From contig NC_011830.1 of assembly GCF_000021925.1 (NCBI RefSeq), positions 2,566,501-2,630,500 of the forward strand: DNA of 64,000 nucleotides, read 5' to 3'. This stretch comes from Desulfitobacterium hafniense DCB-2 (GTDB taxonomy: Bacteria; Bacillota; Desulfitobacteriia; Desulfitobacteriales; Desulfitobacteriaceae). Made by a program: the position numbers and the translations under genes. How positions within the stretch are numbered: the first letter of the stretch is position 1; each line of letters starts with the position of its first letter. Positions 43,784-52,058 of this stretch are shown piece after piece. The notes beneath the pieces are model-generated. The model was not told the origin of the DNA. It did no database searches and was given only the letters and a program-made list of their open reading frames with translations.

Positions 43784-44014
43784 ATGCTCATACGATACAA
43801 GAAAAATAAGCGAAGTGCCTGTTACGATTCAGACACTCTCGTGATAGGCGGCAGGATACCGCCAGCCGAGCGGCCCTGCGGTCCGTTCAAAAGCTGTGGT
43901 AACTGCCCTTATCCCTCCCATGGATTTATGTGCTACAGCTCCGAAGGAGATTGCCTCAGAACCGATATGGAGAAACTCCATCGAAAAAACAGACGGGAGG
44001 AAAGCAAATGTTAA
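43784..44014 (+). CDS. Small Cys-rich protein
   Basis: 76 aa from the ATG after GGAAAGGAGA. It has six cysteines: CYDSD, then RPCGPFKSCGNCPYPSHGFMC and a final C in GDCLRTD, likely a zinc site. It overlaps the following ArdA-like gene start by 7 bases, so translation is coupled. Family not recognised. Confidence 0.6.
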   Translation: MLIRYKKNKRSACYDSDTLVIGGRIPPAERPCGPFKSCGNCPYPSHGFMCYSSEGDCLRTDMEKLHRKNRREESKC

Positions 44015-45192
44015 AGCTGCAACTGCGAAAGCACGATGCCCCCTCCTACCGGACCACCGTCGTTGAATTTCCTGCCGTTGAACCGGATTTACAGAAAGAG
44101 ATGGAGAAAATCGGAGTCGGCATTACAACCGAAAAGCTGTGTTTGGTTGATTCCGTGCAGGGTGACAATGGCAGCTTGCAGGCATTGGCGGGGACACTGG
44201 TCAATGCCGATGAGGTTCAGTATCTTGCCAAAAGAATGGACAGCTTTGATAAAAATGAACTGCATACCTTCTATGCTGTTGCGGAGCATGAGAAGCTGTC
44301 CGAGGTTAAAGACCTCATCAACCTCACCTTCAACCTTCACTGCTATGCGCTCATCTCTGAGTTTTCCGATGTTTCCGCCATCGGGCGGAGGTATGAACTC
44401 TGCCGTCAAACGGCGCTCTCATTAAATGAGCTGGAGAGCACGACCTATGCCTCCATCGGAAGAAGGCTCATTGGCCATTACAAAGGCGCTGTCACTTCCT
44501 ATGGTGTGTTATATCCTACCGGAAACACTCCTGAACAGGCATATAACGGGGAGCAGTTTCCGGAATACCACTGGCGGGATGATGCTGTGGCGACCGTTAC
44601 CCTGGAATACGGCGAATCCCACAGCAACGCCAAACACGAATATCTCTATTTCCCCTGCTGGGAGATAGAGATAGAGAAAGCAGTAAATCGGTTGGGTGCG
44701 TATACCCCTTGTGATTGCCGCACTGATCTGAGCTTTGAGGGAATGAGCGGAGAGCTATACCAGCTCTTCACAGAGGAACATCCATTGTCCGCGCATCTGC
44801 ATACACTGAACAGCCTTGCAAGGTGCTATACAGGGTTTGACGAGCAGACTCGGAATGCTTTTCACGCTGTCCTTGAGATGATACAGCCCAAAACCCCGAA
44901 GGAAGCAGTTTTGATTGCGGACAATTTCTATGAGTTCACGGTTGTGCCTGGGATTAAAACCCCAATGGAATATGGCAGATACATGATCATCGACTCCGGC
45001 CGCTACGAATTTGATGCGAATCTGGAGGAATACATTGATTTCAAAAGGTACGGGGAACACCGCATCCAAATAGAAAATGGCAGCTTCACAGAATACGGCT
45101 ATATTGCCTATTGGGGATGCACCCCCGCCGTGGAGGAACTGCTCCGCCAAGAGGATTCGCAGAGCATGGGAATTGGAGGAATGCAGCTATGA
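44008..45192 (+). CDS. ArdA-like antirestriction protein (large)
   Basis: 394 aa from the ATG after GGGAGG. Two or more ArdA-like units can be discerned: an N-terminal segment (LCLVDSVQGDNGSLQALAGTLVNADEV split) and a C-terminal module (EEYIDFKRYGEHRIQIENGS, then EYGYIAYWG). ArdA proteins mimic B-form DNA, are acidic, and block type I restriction when mobile DNA enters a cell. The tail IGGMQL is encoded by the ribosome site of the next gene, whose ATG overlaps this stop. Confidence 0.65.
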   Translation: MLKLQLRKHDAPSYRTTVVEFPAVEPDLQKEMEKIGVGITTEKLCLVDSVQGDNGSLQALAGTLVNADEVQYLAKRMDSFDKNELHTFYAVAEHEKLSEVKDLINLTFNLHCYALISEFSDVSAIGRRYELCRQTALSLNELESTTYASIGRRLIGHYKGAVTSYGVLYPTGNTPEQAYNGEQFPEYHWRDDAVATVTLEYGESHSNAKHEYLYFPCWEIEIEKAVNRLGAYTPCDCRTDLSFEGMSGELYQLFTEEHPLSAHLHTLNSLARCYTGFDEQTRNAFHAVLEMIQPKTPKEAVLIADNFYEFTVVPGIKTPMEYGRYMIIDSGRYEFDANLEEYIDFKRYGEHRIQIENGSFTEYGYIAYWGCTPAVEELLRQEDSQSMGIGGMQL

Positions 45193-45791
45193 TTACACTT
45201 CATTTGACTCGTGCCGATGACTATGCAGGCGTGTATCTGCCCCTGCCGGCCACACCCGCAGAAATTGGCGAGGCGTGGGCCGAATTGGATCATATCAGCG
45301 GGGACGTCGCATCTACCCGAATTGTAGGGGCTATCAGCAACGTATGGGGCATCGGGCAATATCTGAAGAATGCAGACGTAAACACTTCCGGACAATTTGA
45401 AAAGCTGAATCGGATCGCTGAACTCACCGGCAGCTTAGACCGCCACCAATGCCATATCTTTGAAGGAGCCTTGAATGCCGAGTCCGTGAATAGCCTGGAT
45501 GATGTTATCGCCATCGGAGAACGGCTGGAGCAATACCTATTGCTCTCCGGGGTGAATACCGACCGCGAGCTGGGAGCCTACCTCGTGGAAACGGGTGTGA
45601 TGCCCTTTGAAGATAGCGTCCAGCCCTATTTGGACTATGCGAAAATCGGTATCGAGTATTACTCCAATCATGGCGGCGCTTATGCGACCGGAGGCTATGT
45701 ACTCAGGCGGGAAAGCGCAGAGCAGGCACTACTGGATATCGCTGATTCTTCCCAAAACAGGCAGACGCCCGGCGGCATGGAGATGGGATAA
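45189..45791 (+). CDS. ArdA-like antirestriction protein (small)
   Basis: 200 aa, beginning MITLHLTRADDYAGVYLPLPA. It overlaps the previous stop (ATGA) and uses the GGAGG buried in that gene's end. The Glu/Asp-rich body contains the typical AELDHISGDVASTRIVGAIS and ELGAYLVETGVMPFE segments. It ends with the module YLDYAKIGIEYYSNHGGAYA and GGYVLRR shared with its neighbours. Closest to classic ArdA length. Confidence 0.7.
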   Translation: MITLHLTRADDYAGVYLPLPATPAEIGEAWAELDHISGDVASTRIVGAISNVWGIGQYLKNADVNTSGQFEKLNRIAELTGSLDRHQCHIFEGALNAESVNSLDDVIAIGERLEQYLLLSGVNTDRELGAYLVETGVMPFEDSVQPYLDYAKIGIEYYSNHGGAYATGGYVLRRESAEQALLDIADSSQNRQTPGGMEMG

Positions 45792-45794
45792 ATC

Positions 45795-46406
45795 ATGGAA
45801 ACGGATTTAACAAAACGGATCAAAGCCCTCACCCATCACTACCGGCCAAAGCTGAACACTGAAAAAAGAACCATCCGATGGGCGGACGAGGTCTGGACGC
45901 CCACGGGAATCGTGGACAGCATCCGCTTTGAGGACTACTACGAGGATGAGGAATACCTCTGCAGGCTTCTGGATGGGGAGCGGTTTTCTGAGAATGAGCG
46001 GCTCACGTCAGCCTTTATGCACCAGCCCGGAAAATGCTTCCGTGATGGCAGCACAGATAAAAACGAGCAGAAATGCCATGGCTGTGTCCTGCGGTGCCAT
46101 AACTGGAAAGTGGGCATGATGGTCACCTGCTTTGAGGTCAAAATCACCTACTCGGATTTCAGAAGTGCAAATGGGCACAACTTTCACGGAAATGAGAATT
46201 ACTATTGCGTTCCGAAAGCGCTCGCTCCGAAAATCGCCTCTGAAATACCGGACGATATCGGAATCCTCGTATATTTTGAGGGTGAGCGCCAGTATGGTCT
46301 CAGGCAGCTCAAACCATCAGGATGGCGCGAGGTAACAGACCCAACCAAGGTGCATCTGCTCTACAACGCCATGAAAAAATGGTGTGACGGGGCGGTCTTT
46401 GTATAG
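45795..46406 (+). CDS. PD-(D/E)XK-fold protein with inserted Cys cluster (MmcB-like)
   Basis: 203 aa. Residues 25-45 (IRWADEVWTPTGIVDSIRFE) and CFEVKITYSDF near residue 114 give the D...ExK core of the PD-(D/E)XK nuclease fold, followed by NGHNFHGNENYYCVPK as in MmcB-like proteins. Between the acidic residue and ExK lies CFRDGSTDKNEQKC-HGCVLRC, a four-Cys cluster probably binding zinc. The start follows GGAGATGGG at the previous gene's end. Role in DNA repair or defence evasion of the element is inference. Confidence 0.6.
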   Translation: METDLTKRIKALTHHYRPKLNTEKRTIRWADEVWTPTGIVDSIRFEDYYEDEEYLCRLLDGERFSENERLTSAFMHQPGKCFRDGSTDKNEQKCHGCVLRCHNWKVGMMVTCFEVKITYSDFRSANGHNFHGNENYYCVPKALAPKIASEIPDDIGILVYFEGERQYGLRQLKPSGWREVTDPTKVHLLYNAMKKWCDGAVFV

Positions 46407-46525
46407 CCTCCCTTGAAAGCGGAGCGCCGATTTGTTGATTTATAGGATAGCTATTCTGCACAACGGATGGTATTGTGTGTGTTTGACGAGGAACAGCGCC
46501 CACTACACCGAAAGGAGATCAGGTC

Positions 46526-46897
46526 ATGAAAGACAAGGAAATCGCAGAAATGTTTGAACGTCACAATTTAGTCAGGGGCTATGTCTACCCCTATGAGGGA
46601 TATCGGAGCGAATACTGGTTTGAAAACTCCCTCTCCAACATCGCCAACTTCATCATGCAGCACAGGGATGCGCGGGAAATTACTCTCACCGACACTATGG
46701 ATCGCCTTATCCTAAACACGATTGGCGAATTTATCGACCGCTGCCCGGACCAGGCATTTTTACAGCAGCTTCTGCCGCACCTTATCCCCATGCAATTGGG
46801 CGAAGCGGAGCCGCAGGAGTTTCCCTGCGCCACGGATGAGGAAGCGGAGGCATATTTTGATAAGCAAGACAGTATGGAAATGGACTTGGGCATGTAG
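46526..46897 (+). CDS. Hypothetical acidic protein
   Basis: 123 aa from the ATG after AAAGGAGA. Helical and acidic: KDKEIAEMFERHNLVRGYVYPYEGY, later FIDRCPDQAFLQQLLPHLIP, ending ATDEEAEAYFDKQDSMEMD. No known domain. It is a recurrent type of gene in ICE accessory operons, as far as I recall. Confidence 0.55.
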   Translation: MKDKEIAEMFERHNLVRGYVYPYEGYRSEYWFENSLSNIANFIMQHRDAREITLTDTMDRLILNTIGEFIDRCPDQAFLQQLLPHLIPMQLGEAEPQEFPCATDEEAEAYFDKQDSMEMDLGM

Positions 46898-46927
46898 CCC
46901 TGCGAGTCATTATCATGGAGGTGCAAA

Positions 46928-47731
46928 ATGAGCGTTAACGCCAGAGAAGACGAAATGCAATATGTCGAGATATTTGAAAGGCCGGCTCTTTTTACGAATT
47001 GGCTCATCGACCGTGGCACTGTGCCCCCCGGCTGGTACTGCTACGACCTGAGCAGCTCCGCCCGTAATCCCGGCATACCTGTGAGATTGCAAGATAGTGC
47101 ATCTGCCAATCACGCCGGAACAATCCTGTCCCCCACAGCTTTGAAAAAGCCTGATACCGCTTTCCGGCGAATGGACAGCAAACTGAACTTCTTCGGAGAA
47201 TGCATGACCCTCTCAAAATTTTGCGACGTACACGGTCTTGACTTTCCTGCCGATCACCGCAAATATGCTCCACGCCCCGCCTCTCCCGAAGAAGCGGGGA
47301 TTTTTTATGCCCTGACGCCGGAGCAAGATGCCGAGCTGGGCGCCATCGGTCATGTCCGTATGGACTTTGGGGCATCCGGCAATGAGTTCTGGTCCACATG
47401 GTGGCCGAGAGGTGATGAGTCTCTGAACAGCCCTGAATTCAAGGCTGAACTGACCGAGCTGGTAAACGAGCTGCGGGAAACCGGACCGTTGAAGGATCTC
47501 AGCGCCATGCACAGCTACTGCGCCGGACACCGCGGCGAAATCGGCGGCGGCTGGCGGCAGAACTACGGCTATATCATTGAAACGGAGCGATACCGATACT
47601 GCCTGCGGTGCAGCCCTGGGCAGGGTGACTATCATGCCTACCTGACCGCCTTTGACCTGCGGGTACAGGAAATGAATATGGGAGAACAGCCCGAACAGGG
47701 TTCTCAGATGGGAGGAATGCAGCTTGGATGA
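46928..47731 (+). CDS. LPD28-like domain protein
   Basis: 267 aa with ATG after GGAGG. The N-terminal 110 residues (MQYVEIFERPALFTNWLIDR...VPPGWYCYDL, then NHAGTIL) fit the LPD28 large polyvalent-protein-associated domain known from conjugative elements and phages. The second half (HVRMDFGASGNEFWSTWWPR and GEIGGGWRQNYGYIIETERY) is a separate conserved region. The ending MGGMQLG is again encoded by the next gene's ribosome site. Confidence 0.65.
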   Translation: MSVNAREDEMQYVEIFERPALFTNWLIDRGTVPPGWYCYDLSSSARNPGIPVRLQDSASANHAGTILSPTALKKPDTAFRRMDSKLNFFGECMTLSKFCDVHGLDFPADHRKYAPRPASPEEAGIFYALTPEQDAELGAIGHVRMDFGASGNEFWSTWWPRGDESLNSPEFKAELTELVNELRETGPLKDLSAMHSYCAGHRGEIGGGWRQNYGYIIETERYRYCLRCSPGQGDYHAYLTAFDLRVQEMNMGEQPEQGSQMGGMQLG

Positions 47732-49208
47732 GAAATTAAGAAACGGACTTCCTCAAAGATGTATGTTTGTGAACGGAGACGGCGAAATCAGGATCATTGA
47801 GTATGGGAATAAAGGGTTTATCCGTTCCGATCTCAACACGGAAAACCGGAAAGCAAATCATATAATCGTCAAGGATTACAATGAAAAACATGGTATTACT
47901 TCCGAGCAAGTAAAGATGATGCATACCGGAGCGTTACTTGGATGGGATACTCTTTATGCCTCCCATCCTTCGCAAAGGCTGGAATCCAGTATGAAAAACG
48001 GCCATATTTTTGAAGTGGAAATCAGCCGCCCCGGTTCGCTCGGTGCAGAAACGGCCACAACACTTGCCCTCCCTGCCATACCATATGAAATACTGGACGC
48101 GCTGGACAAGGCCCGCATTACCGATGACCGCGTCATCTATTCGATGGAGATTCTGAGCTGCGAACTGGACTATCTGCCGCAGTTTATCAGCCCCAGCGTC
48201 AATCTCTACGAGTTGAATCATCTGGCCGGGCGTTTATCCTCCCTAAGCCAATGGGAGCTGGACTGCTTTGAGGGAATGGTAATGATGGACACCCTCCAGA
48301 CCCAATACGCACCCATCGACATAGACCGTCTCATCAACATGACCCACAGTATGGAACATTGTCAGATTGCTTACGAAGCCCATAACGATCAGTCCCTCGG
48401 CAAGTTTTATGCTGACAATGACTTTGTACCTAAGCTGGAAAATTTGTCGGATGAAGTCTACGCATGCTTGGACTTCGGTAAAATCGGCAAAGAGATGCGC
48501 GAGGGTGAGGGCGGCGTCTTTACTCCCCATGGCTATGTGGTTCAGAATGGAGAGATCGCAAAGACCTATCAGAACGGTGAAGCCATCCCTTTGGAAAAAC
48601 CGGATTACACCGTGCTTCTCCGGATAACCAAGGGTCATTTCAATGACCCTGAATACGATAATGATTTAGTTGCTTTGCTGAAACTCCCGGCTAACGATAA
48701 GGACATCTACCGAGCCGTGGAAGCGGTAGAGGCAGCATCACCGGAAGAATGCGCCTTCTCCGCTACAGACTGCATCGTGCCCTATCTGACAGAAAAAATC
48801 AGCGATGAATTATATGCATCGGAGGGCGACCGCTACGGCGCAGTAAATGAACTGGCGCAGAAGCTCCGTGGTATCGCAGAGGAAAACAGCCTTCCGACCT
48901 ACAAAGCAATGCTGGAAACCGCCCCGCAAGACCTCTCACTGGAGGAAGCGATAGACCTTGCGGAGCAGGTTCCCAATTTTCGGCTTCTCCGGGAAATCCC
49001 ATCTCCTCTGGAATATGCCCAAGCAGAACTTCTCAAACATGATATCCCACTGAAGGACGAGCTAATCAACAACAGGAACCTCTACAACTACGGTCAAAAG
49101 CTGATGGAATCGCAAGGTGCGGTGAACACCGATTACGGAATCCTGCTATCGGAGGATGGGATGACGGTAGATGAGGTTGATGAAAACGGCGTGAAAAAGA
49201 CGAAGTAA
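47724..49208 (+). CDS. ArdA-like multi-domain protein
   Basis: 494 aa from a TTG start overlapping the previous stop and preceded by GGGAGG. The first part (MFVNGDGEIRIIEYGNKGF) resembles DUF3849-like leaders. The centre has ArdA-like repeats (IPYEILDALDKARITDDRV, NLYELNHLAGRLSSLSQWEL) and the module DFGKIGKEMREGEGGVFTPH then GYVVQNGE. The C-terminal third is acidic and repeats a weaker copy. Last gene of the operon; the c-di-GMP riboswitch follows 17 bases downstream. Confidence 0.6.
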   Translation: MDEKLRNGLPQRCMFVNGDGEIRIIEYGNKGFIRSDLNTENRKANHIIVKDYNEKHGITSEQVKMMHTGALLGWDTLYASHPSQRLESSMKNGHIFEVEISRPGSLGAETATTLALPAIPYEILDALDKARITDDRVIYSMEILSCELDYLPQFISPSVNLYELNHLAGRLSSLSQWELDCFEGMVMMDTLQTQYAPIDIDRLINMTHSMEHCQIAYEAHNDQSLGKFYADNDFVPKLENLSDEVYACLDFGKIGKEMREGEGGVFTPHGYVVQNGEIAKTYQNGEAIPLEKPDYTVLLRITKGHFNDPEYDNDLVALLKLPANDKDIYRAVEAVEAASPEECAFSATDCIVPYLTEKISDELYASEGDRYGAVNELAQKLRGIAEENSLPTYKAMLETAPQDLSLEEAIDLAEQVPNFRLLREIPSPLEYAQAELLKHDIPLKDELINNRNLYNYGQKLMESQGAVNTDYGILLSEDGMTVDEVDENGVKKTK

Positions 49209-49225
49209 GCACAACAAATAAATAA

Positions 49226-49312
49226 AGCTATGGGCAAACCCGGCTAAAGCCGGGGACGCAAAGCCGAGGGTCTAAGGTGTCTTAGGACGCTATGATAGTC
49301 TGGCTGCTGACA
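49226..49312 (+). promoter_or_regulatory. c-di-GMP-I (GEMM-I) riboswitch
   Basis: The core matches the class I cyclic-di-GMP aptamer: GGGCAAACC, a hairpin CCGGC-TAAA-GCCGG (P2 with tetraloop), GGGACGCAAAGCC, a second hairpin (GTCTAAG...CTTAGGAC) and the closing TAGTCTGGCTGC. The aptamer is followed by a terminator hairpin. No gene on this strand follows: the next 2.5 kb code on the minus strand, and the nearest plus-strand gene is the surface protein at 52059. Confidence 0.88.
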
Positions 49313-49320
49313 GTTAAGCA

Positions 49321-49356
49321 AAGTCTGCCCTTTATACTCGGAGGGCAGACTTTTGC
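49321..49356 (+). terminator. Terminator of the riboswitch
   Basis: AAGTCTGCCCT and AGGGCAGACTT form a perfect 11-bp stem; the T-run after it is short. Confidence 0.8.
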
Positions 49357-49448
49357 GCAATTTTACAACTATTATCGGTTGTGTTGGGTGGGTGGGCGCT
49401 ATGAGAGATGGCGAAAAAACTCAATGTGAGGATTTGATAGATAATCTC

Positions 49449-50720
49449 CTATGCGGTAGCCTGAAATATAAACCAGCCATCCTTAACCGAAAACTGAAAT
49501 ACACCGCCATGCTTTTCCACGATATGAGCGATGCTTTTTGTGCCAAAGCCATGCCCCTGTTCTTTTGATACTGGAAACCCTTGTTGAAATATTGGCTCTG
49601 CCTGAAAGCTATTGTGCAGATCAATGCACAGCTTATTATTTTTGGAATACATACGCAGCCGGATGATGCGTTTGTTGCTGTCAGGTATCTGTTCACAGGC
49701 ATGGATAGCATTTTCCAAAGCGTTTGACAAGAGCGAGCAAAGCTCAGTATCGCTAAAGGGAAGCAAATCAGGCAGTTTCGCATCTACCGTCAGCATGATT
49801 GACCCTTGTTTCGCTTTTGTAGCGAAAGCGGACAAAATCAGGTTGACGGTTTCGTTTCCACAAAAGCGTGTGGGCGTGATGGCATCCATGTCGGACTGGG
49901 CAGTTTGTAGGTACTCTTTGATCCCCTCGATGTGTTCCCTGGATGCAAGTCCCTGTAAAAGTGAAAAATGGTGGCGCATATCATGCCGATAGGATGCGGC
50001 GTTCTGCTGTAACTGCCGCAGAGAAGCAAACTCTGTCTGCGCCAGTCTAAACTGTGCATCCAGCATATCCTTTTCTCTTTGAAGGCTTGCCTGTTTTTGT
50101 GTCTCAGCGTAGTAAAGGATCACAAACACAAAATAGAAAACAGATATTGTTGAGGGCATGAACTGTACCGCCCATTCGGTTCCGCTGTAAAGTACATCGG
50201 TGTAGATGGCGGTCACATAGTCAAACAGATAGTAAAAAAGCGGGACTCCGCCTAAAAACAAGCAGGATTTCGTGGACTTCTCCATCAACTGCCGAACAGA
50301 TCCGGCTACATATCTTTTCAAGAAATAATAGGCCAAAAACACGAATGCTATGTAAAAAAGATGGTCTGCAAGCCTGCTGTCTAAAGCGGCTCCTGCAAGG
50401 AAACCAAACCAGCGCGGCGCTTGACAGCAAAGATAACCGGAAAGCACGCTGACGGCGGATATGAGCCACGGGCGCTTATAGTATAGGGTGAATATCACAA
50501 TCAGCGGCAGGTGGATAATCAGCGGATACAGCTTTGATGTCAAATCCAAGCCCAAAAGCCAATAGCTGGCGGTCTGGACAAAAAGAAAAATGACACAGAG
50601 CAGGCCGGTGACAAGCCTGTTTTTCTTTGTGGGCTCTATTCCAGCAAAGAGAACGGACACCGTGAGGCCAAAGACCAAAGAAACACCAAATCGTAAGAGT
50701 CCAATCACGATTACTGCCAT
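49449..50720 (-). CDS. AgrC-like sensor histidine kinase (GHKL type)
   Basis: 423 aa. Six or seven membrane helices in residues 1-195, then a coiled segment (QKQASLQREKDMLDAQFRLA) and the H-box HDMRHHFSLLQGLASRE with the phospho-His. The ATP domain has LLSNALENAIHACEQ (N box) and GFGTKSIAHIVEKHGG. This is the HPK10 type that senses peptide signals in Agr/Com systems. It lies just after the response-regulator gene (TAAAATG spacing). No AgrB/AgrD gene is visible nearby, so the ligand is unknown. Confidence 0.88.
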   Translation of the reverse strand: MAVIVIGLLRFGVSLVFGLTVSVLFAGIEPTKKNRLVTGLLCVIFLFVQTASYWLLGLDLTSKLYPLIIHLPLIVIFTLYYKRPWLISAVSVLSGYLCCQAPRWFGFLAGAALDSRLADHLFYIAFVFLAYYFLKRYVAGSVRQLMEKSTKSCLFLGGVPLFYYLFDYVTAIYTDVLYSGTEWAVQFMPSTISVFYFVFVILYYAETQKQASLQREKDMLDAQFRLAQTEFASLRQLQQNAASYRHDMRHHFSLLQGLASREHIEGIKEYLQTAQSDMDAITPTRFCGNETVNLILSAFATKAKQGSIMLTVDAKLPDLLPFSDTELCSLLSNALENAIHACEQIPDSNKRIIRLRMYSKNNKLCIDLHNSFQAEPIFQQGFPVSKEQGHGFGTKSIAHIVEKHGGVFQFSVKDGWFIFQATA

Positions 50721-50721
50721 T

Positions 50722-51450
50722 TTAAGCGCCCCCCTCCATTTGATAATTCAGATATTGCTGCTTCATCTCCTTTGCCTTGCCCTGTGCAACAGGAACAGAG
50801 GAAAGGGTCTGCAAGGTGATCTGATGGTTTTCGATAGTATCCACATACTGCATATTCACAAGATAGGAGCGGTGGGGCTTCATAAAGCACCCATATTTCA
50901 TCAGATTATCACAGACAGGGGAAAAGGCTTCCGTACATTCGATGACCTTGCCGGAGCGCAGATGATAGAGCACGTTTCTGCCGATGACCTCGGCAAAGAT
51001 CAAATTGGAAATCAATATTTTTTGAATACCCTCATTGCCCTTTATAATAACTGCATCCTCATCCTTTTTCAATTTAATCTGCTCCATCAGCTCGTCAAAG
51101 GTGAAGAATAGTTTTTCTTTTGAGATTGGTTTGAGTACATAGTTGATAGCCTTCACCGAATAGCTTTCCAAAGCAAACTCAGGCGATGAGGTAAAGAATA
51201 AAATCGGTGCGGTTTTGTCAAAGGTGCGAATTTCCTTTGCCGCATCAATGCCGGTAAATCCCGGCATCATAATATCCAGACAGTATATATCAAACCGCTT
51301 TCCTTTTTCCAAGGCTGAAATCAATTCAAACCCGTTTGGAAATACGGCGTGTTCGCAGTTTAGATGTCTTGATGTTCGGTACAGGTCGATGAGCTGTACC
51401 ATATTGGATAGCTCGTCAATATTATCGTCACAGACCGCAATATGCAGCAT
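50722..51450 (-). CDS. AgrA-like LytTR response regulator
   Basis: 242 aa from the ATG after GGAGGG. The receiver domain has the acidic pair (VCDDN), the phospho-Asp in YCLDIMMPGFTG near residue 60, and the conserved Lys in LKPISKEKL. The C-terminal LytTR DNA-binding domain includes GKVIECTEAFSPV and FMKPHRSYLVNMQYV. LytTR proteins bind paired direct repeats with about 21-bp periodicity, and such repeats occur at 51941 and 55638. Confidence 0.9.
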   Translation of the reverse strand: MLHIAVCDDNIDELSNMVQLIDLYRTSRHLNCEHAVFPNGFELISALEKGKRFDIYCLDIMMPGFTGIDAAKEIRTFDKTAPILFFTSSPEFALESYSVKAINYVLKPISKEKLFFTFDELMEQIKLKKDEDAVIIKGNEGIQKILISNLIFAEVIGRNVLYHLRSGKVIECTEAFSPVCDNLMKYGCFMKPHRSYLVNMQYVDTIENHQITLQTLSSVPVAQGKAKEMKQQYLNYQMEGGA

Positions 51451-51470
51451 AAGCAACCCTCCATGTTCTA

Positions 51471-51761
51471 TTAGACTTCTTCGGAAACTCTCGCAGGCTC
51501 TCTCTCCTGCAAATCGGGTAGTTGCCGATTACCAGGTTCAGATTGTATAACGGCATTTTCATCAGGAACATACTCCATGATGTCGCCGAAGTCGCAGCCC
51601 AAAACACTGCAAATCCGAACCAAAATATCGACATATATGTTTTCATCTTTTGATATTTTCAGAAGCGAGCCGCTGCTGATGCCCGCCGCCTTGCATAGCT
51701 CGCCTTTTCTTATTTTTCTGTCGATCATCAGTTTGAATAATTTGTTATAACTGACACCCAT
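51471..51761 (-). CDS. XRE-family helix-turn-helix regulator
   Basis: 96 aa from the ATG with TGAGG upstream, starting MGVSYNKLFKLMIDRKIRKG. The helix-turn-helix is ELCKAAGISSGSLLKISKDE (about 22-41). The C-terminal 30 residues are acidic and may mediate dimer or partner contacts. The gene lies 20 bases upstream of the response-regulator gene, in one operon. Confidence 0.85.
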   Translation of the reverse strand: MGVSYNKLFKLMIDRKIRKGELCKAAGISSGSLLKISKDENIYVDILVRICSVLGCDFGDIMEYVPDENAVIQSEPGNRQLPDLQEREPARVSEEV

Positions 51762-51940
51762 AACACGCCTCACTTCTTTCTGAAAAACGAAAATCGTTTA
51801 TGTAAATATTAGATTACAGTATATCATCAAATTATGACAAATACAAGATAAAATTCGTGAGAACTCATCTATTTTCGTGCAATATTGTGTTTTTCACATC
51901 TAAAAGCAAAAAAGGCAGGAGTGTGCTTTCCTCCAAAATC

Positions 51941-51971
51941 ATGTTTCATGTCGAAAAAATTATGTTTCATG
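51941..51971 (+). promoter_or_regulatory. Predicted LytTR operator 1
   Basis: ATGTTTCATG occurs twice, at 51941 and 51962, a 21-base period. This is the geometry of LytTR-domain binding sites. The region lies 88-118 bases before the surface-protein gene at 52059, with a TAGATT -10-like box at 52002. Confidence 0.7.
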
Positions 51972-52058
51972 CAGCGGACGGTTTTGCAGAAAGATTTCTG
52001 ATAGATTGAACGTGGAGAAATAAATGTTATTTCGTTCAATCAAAAAGGAGGAAAAACT

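Noticed and set aside
49353..49568. Possible plus-strand gene after the c-di-GMP riboswitch
   Set aside because: A TTG start inside the terminator, no ribosome site, and most of it is antisense to the conserved ATPase domain of the histidine kinase.
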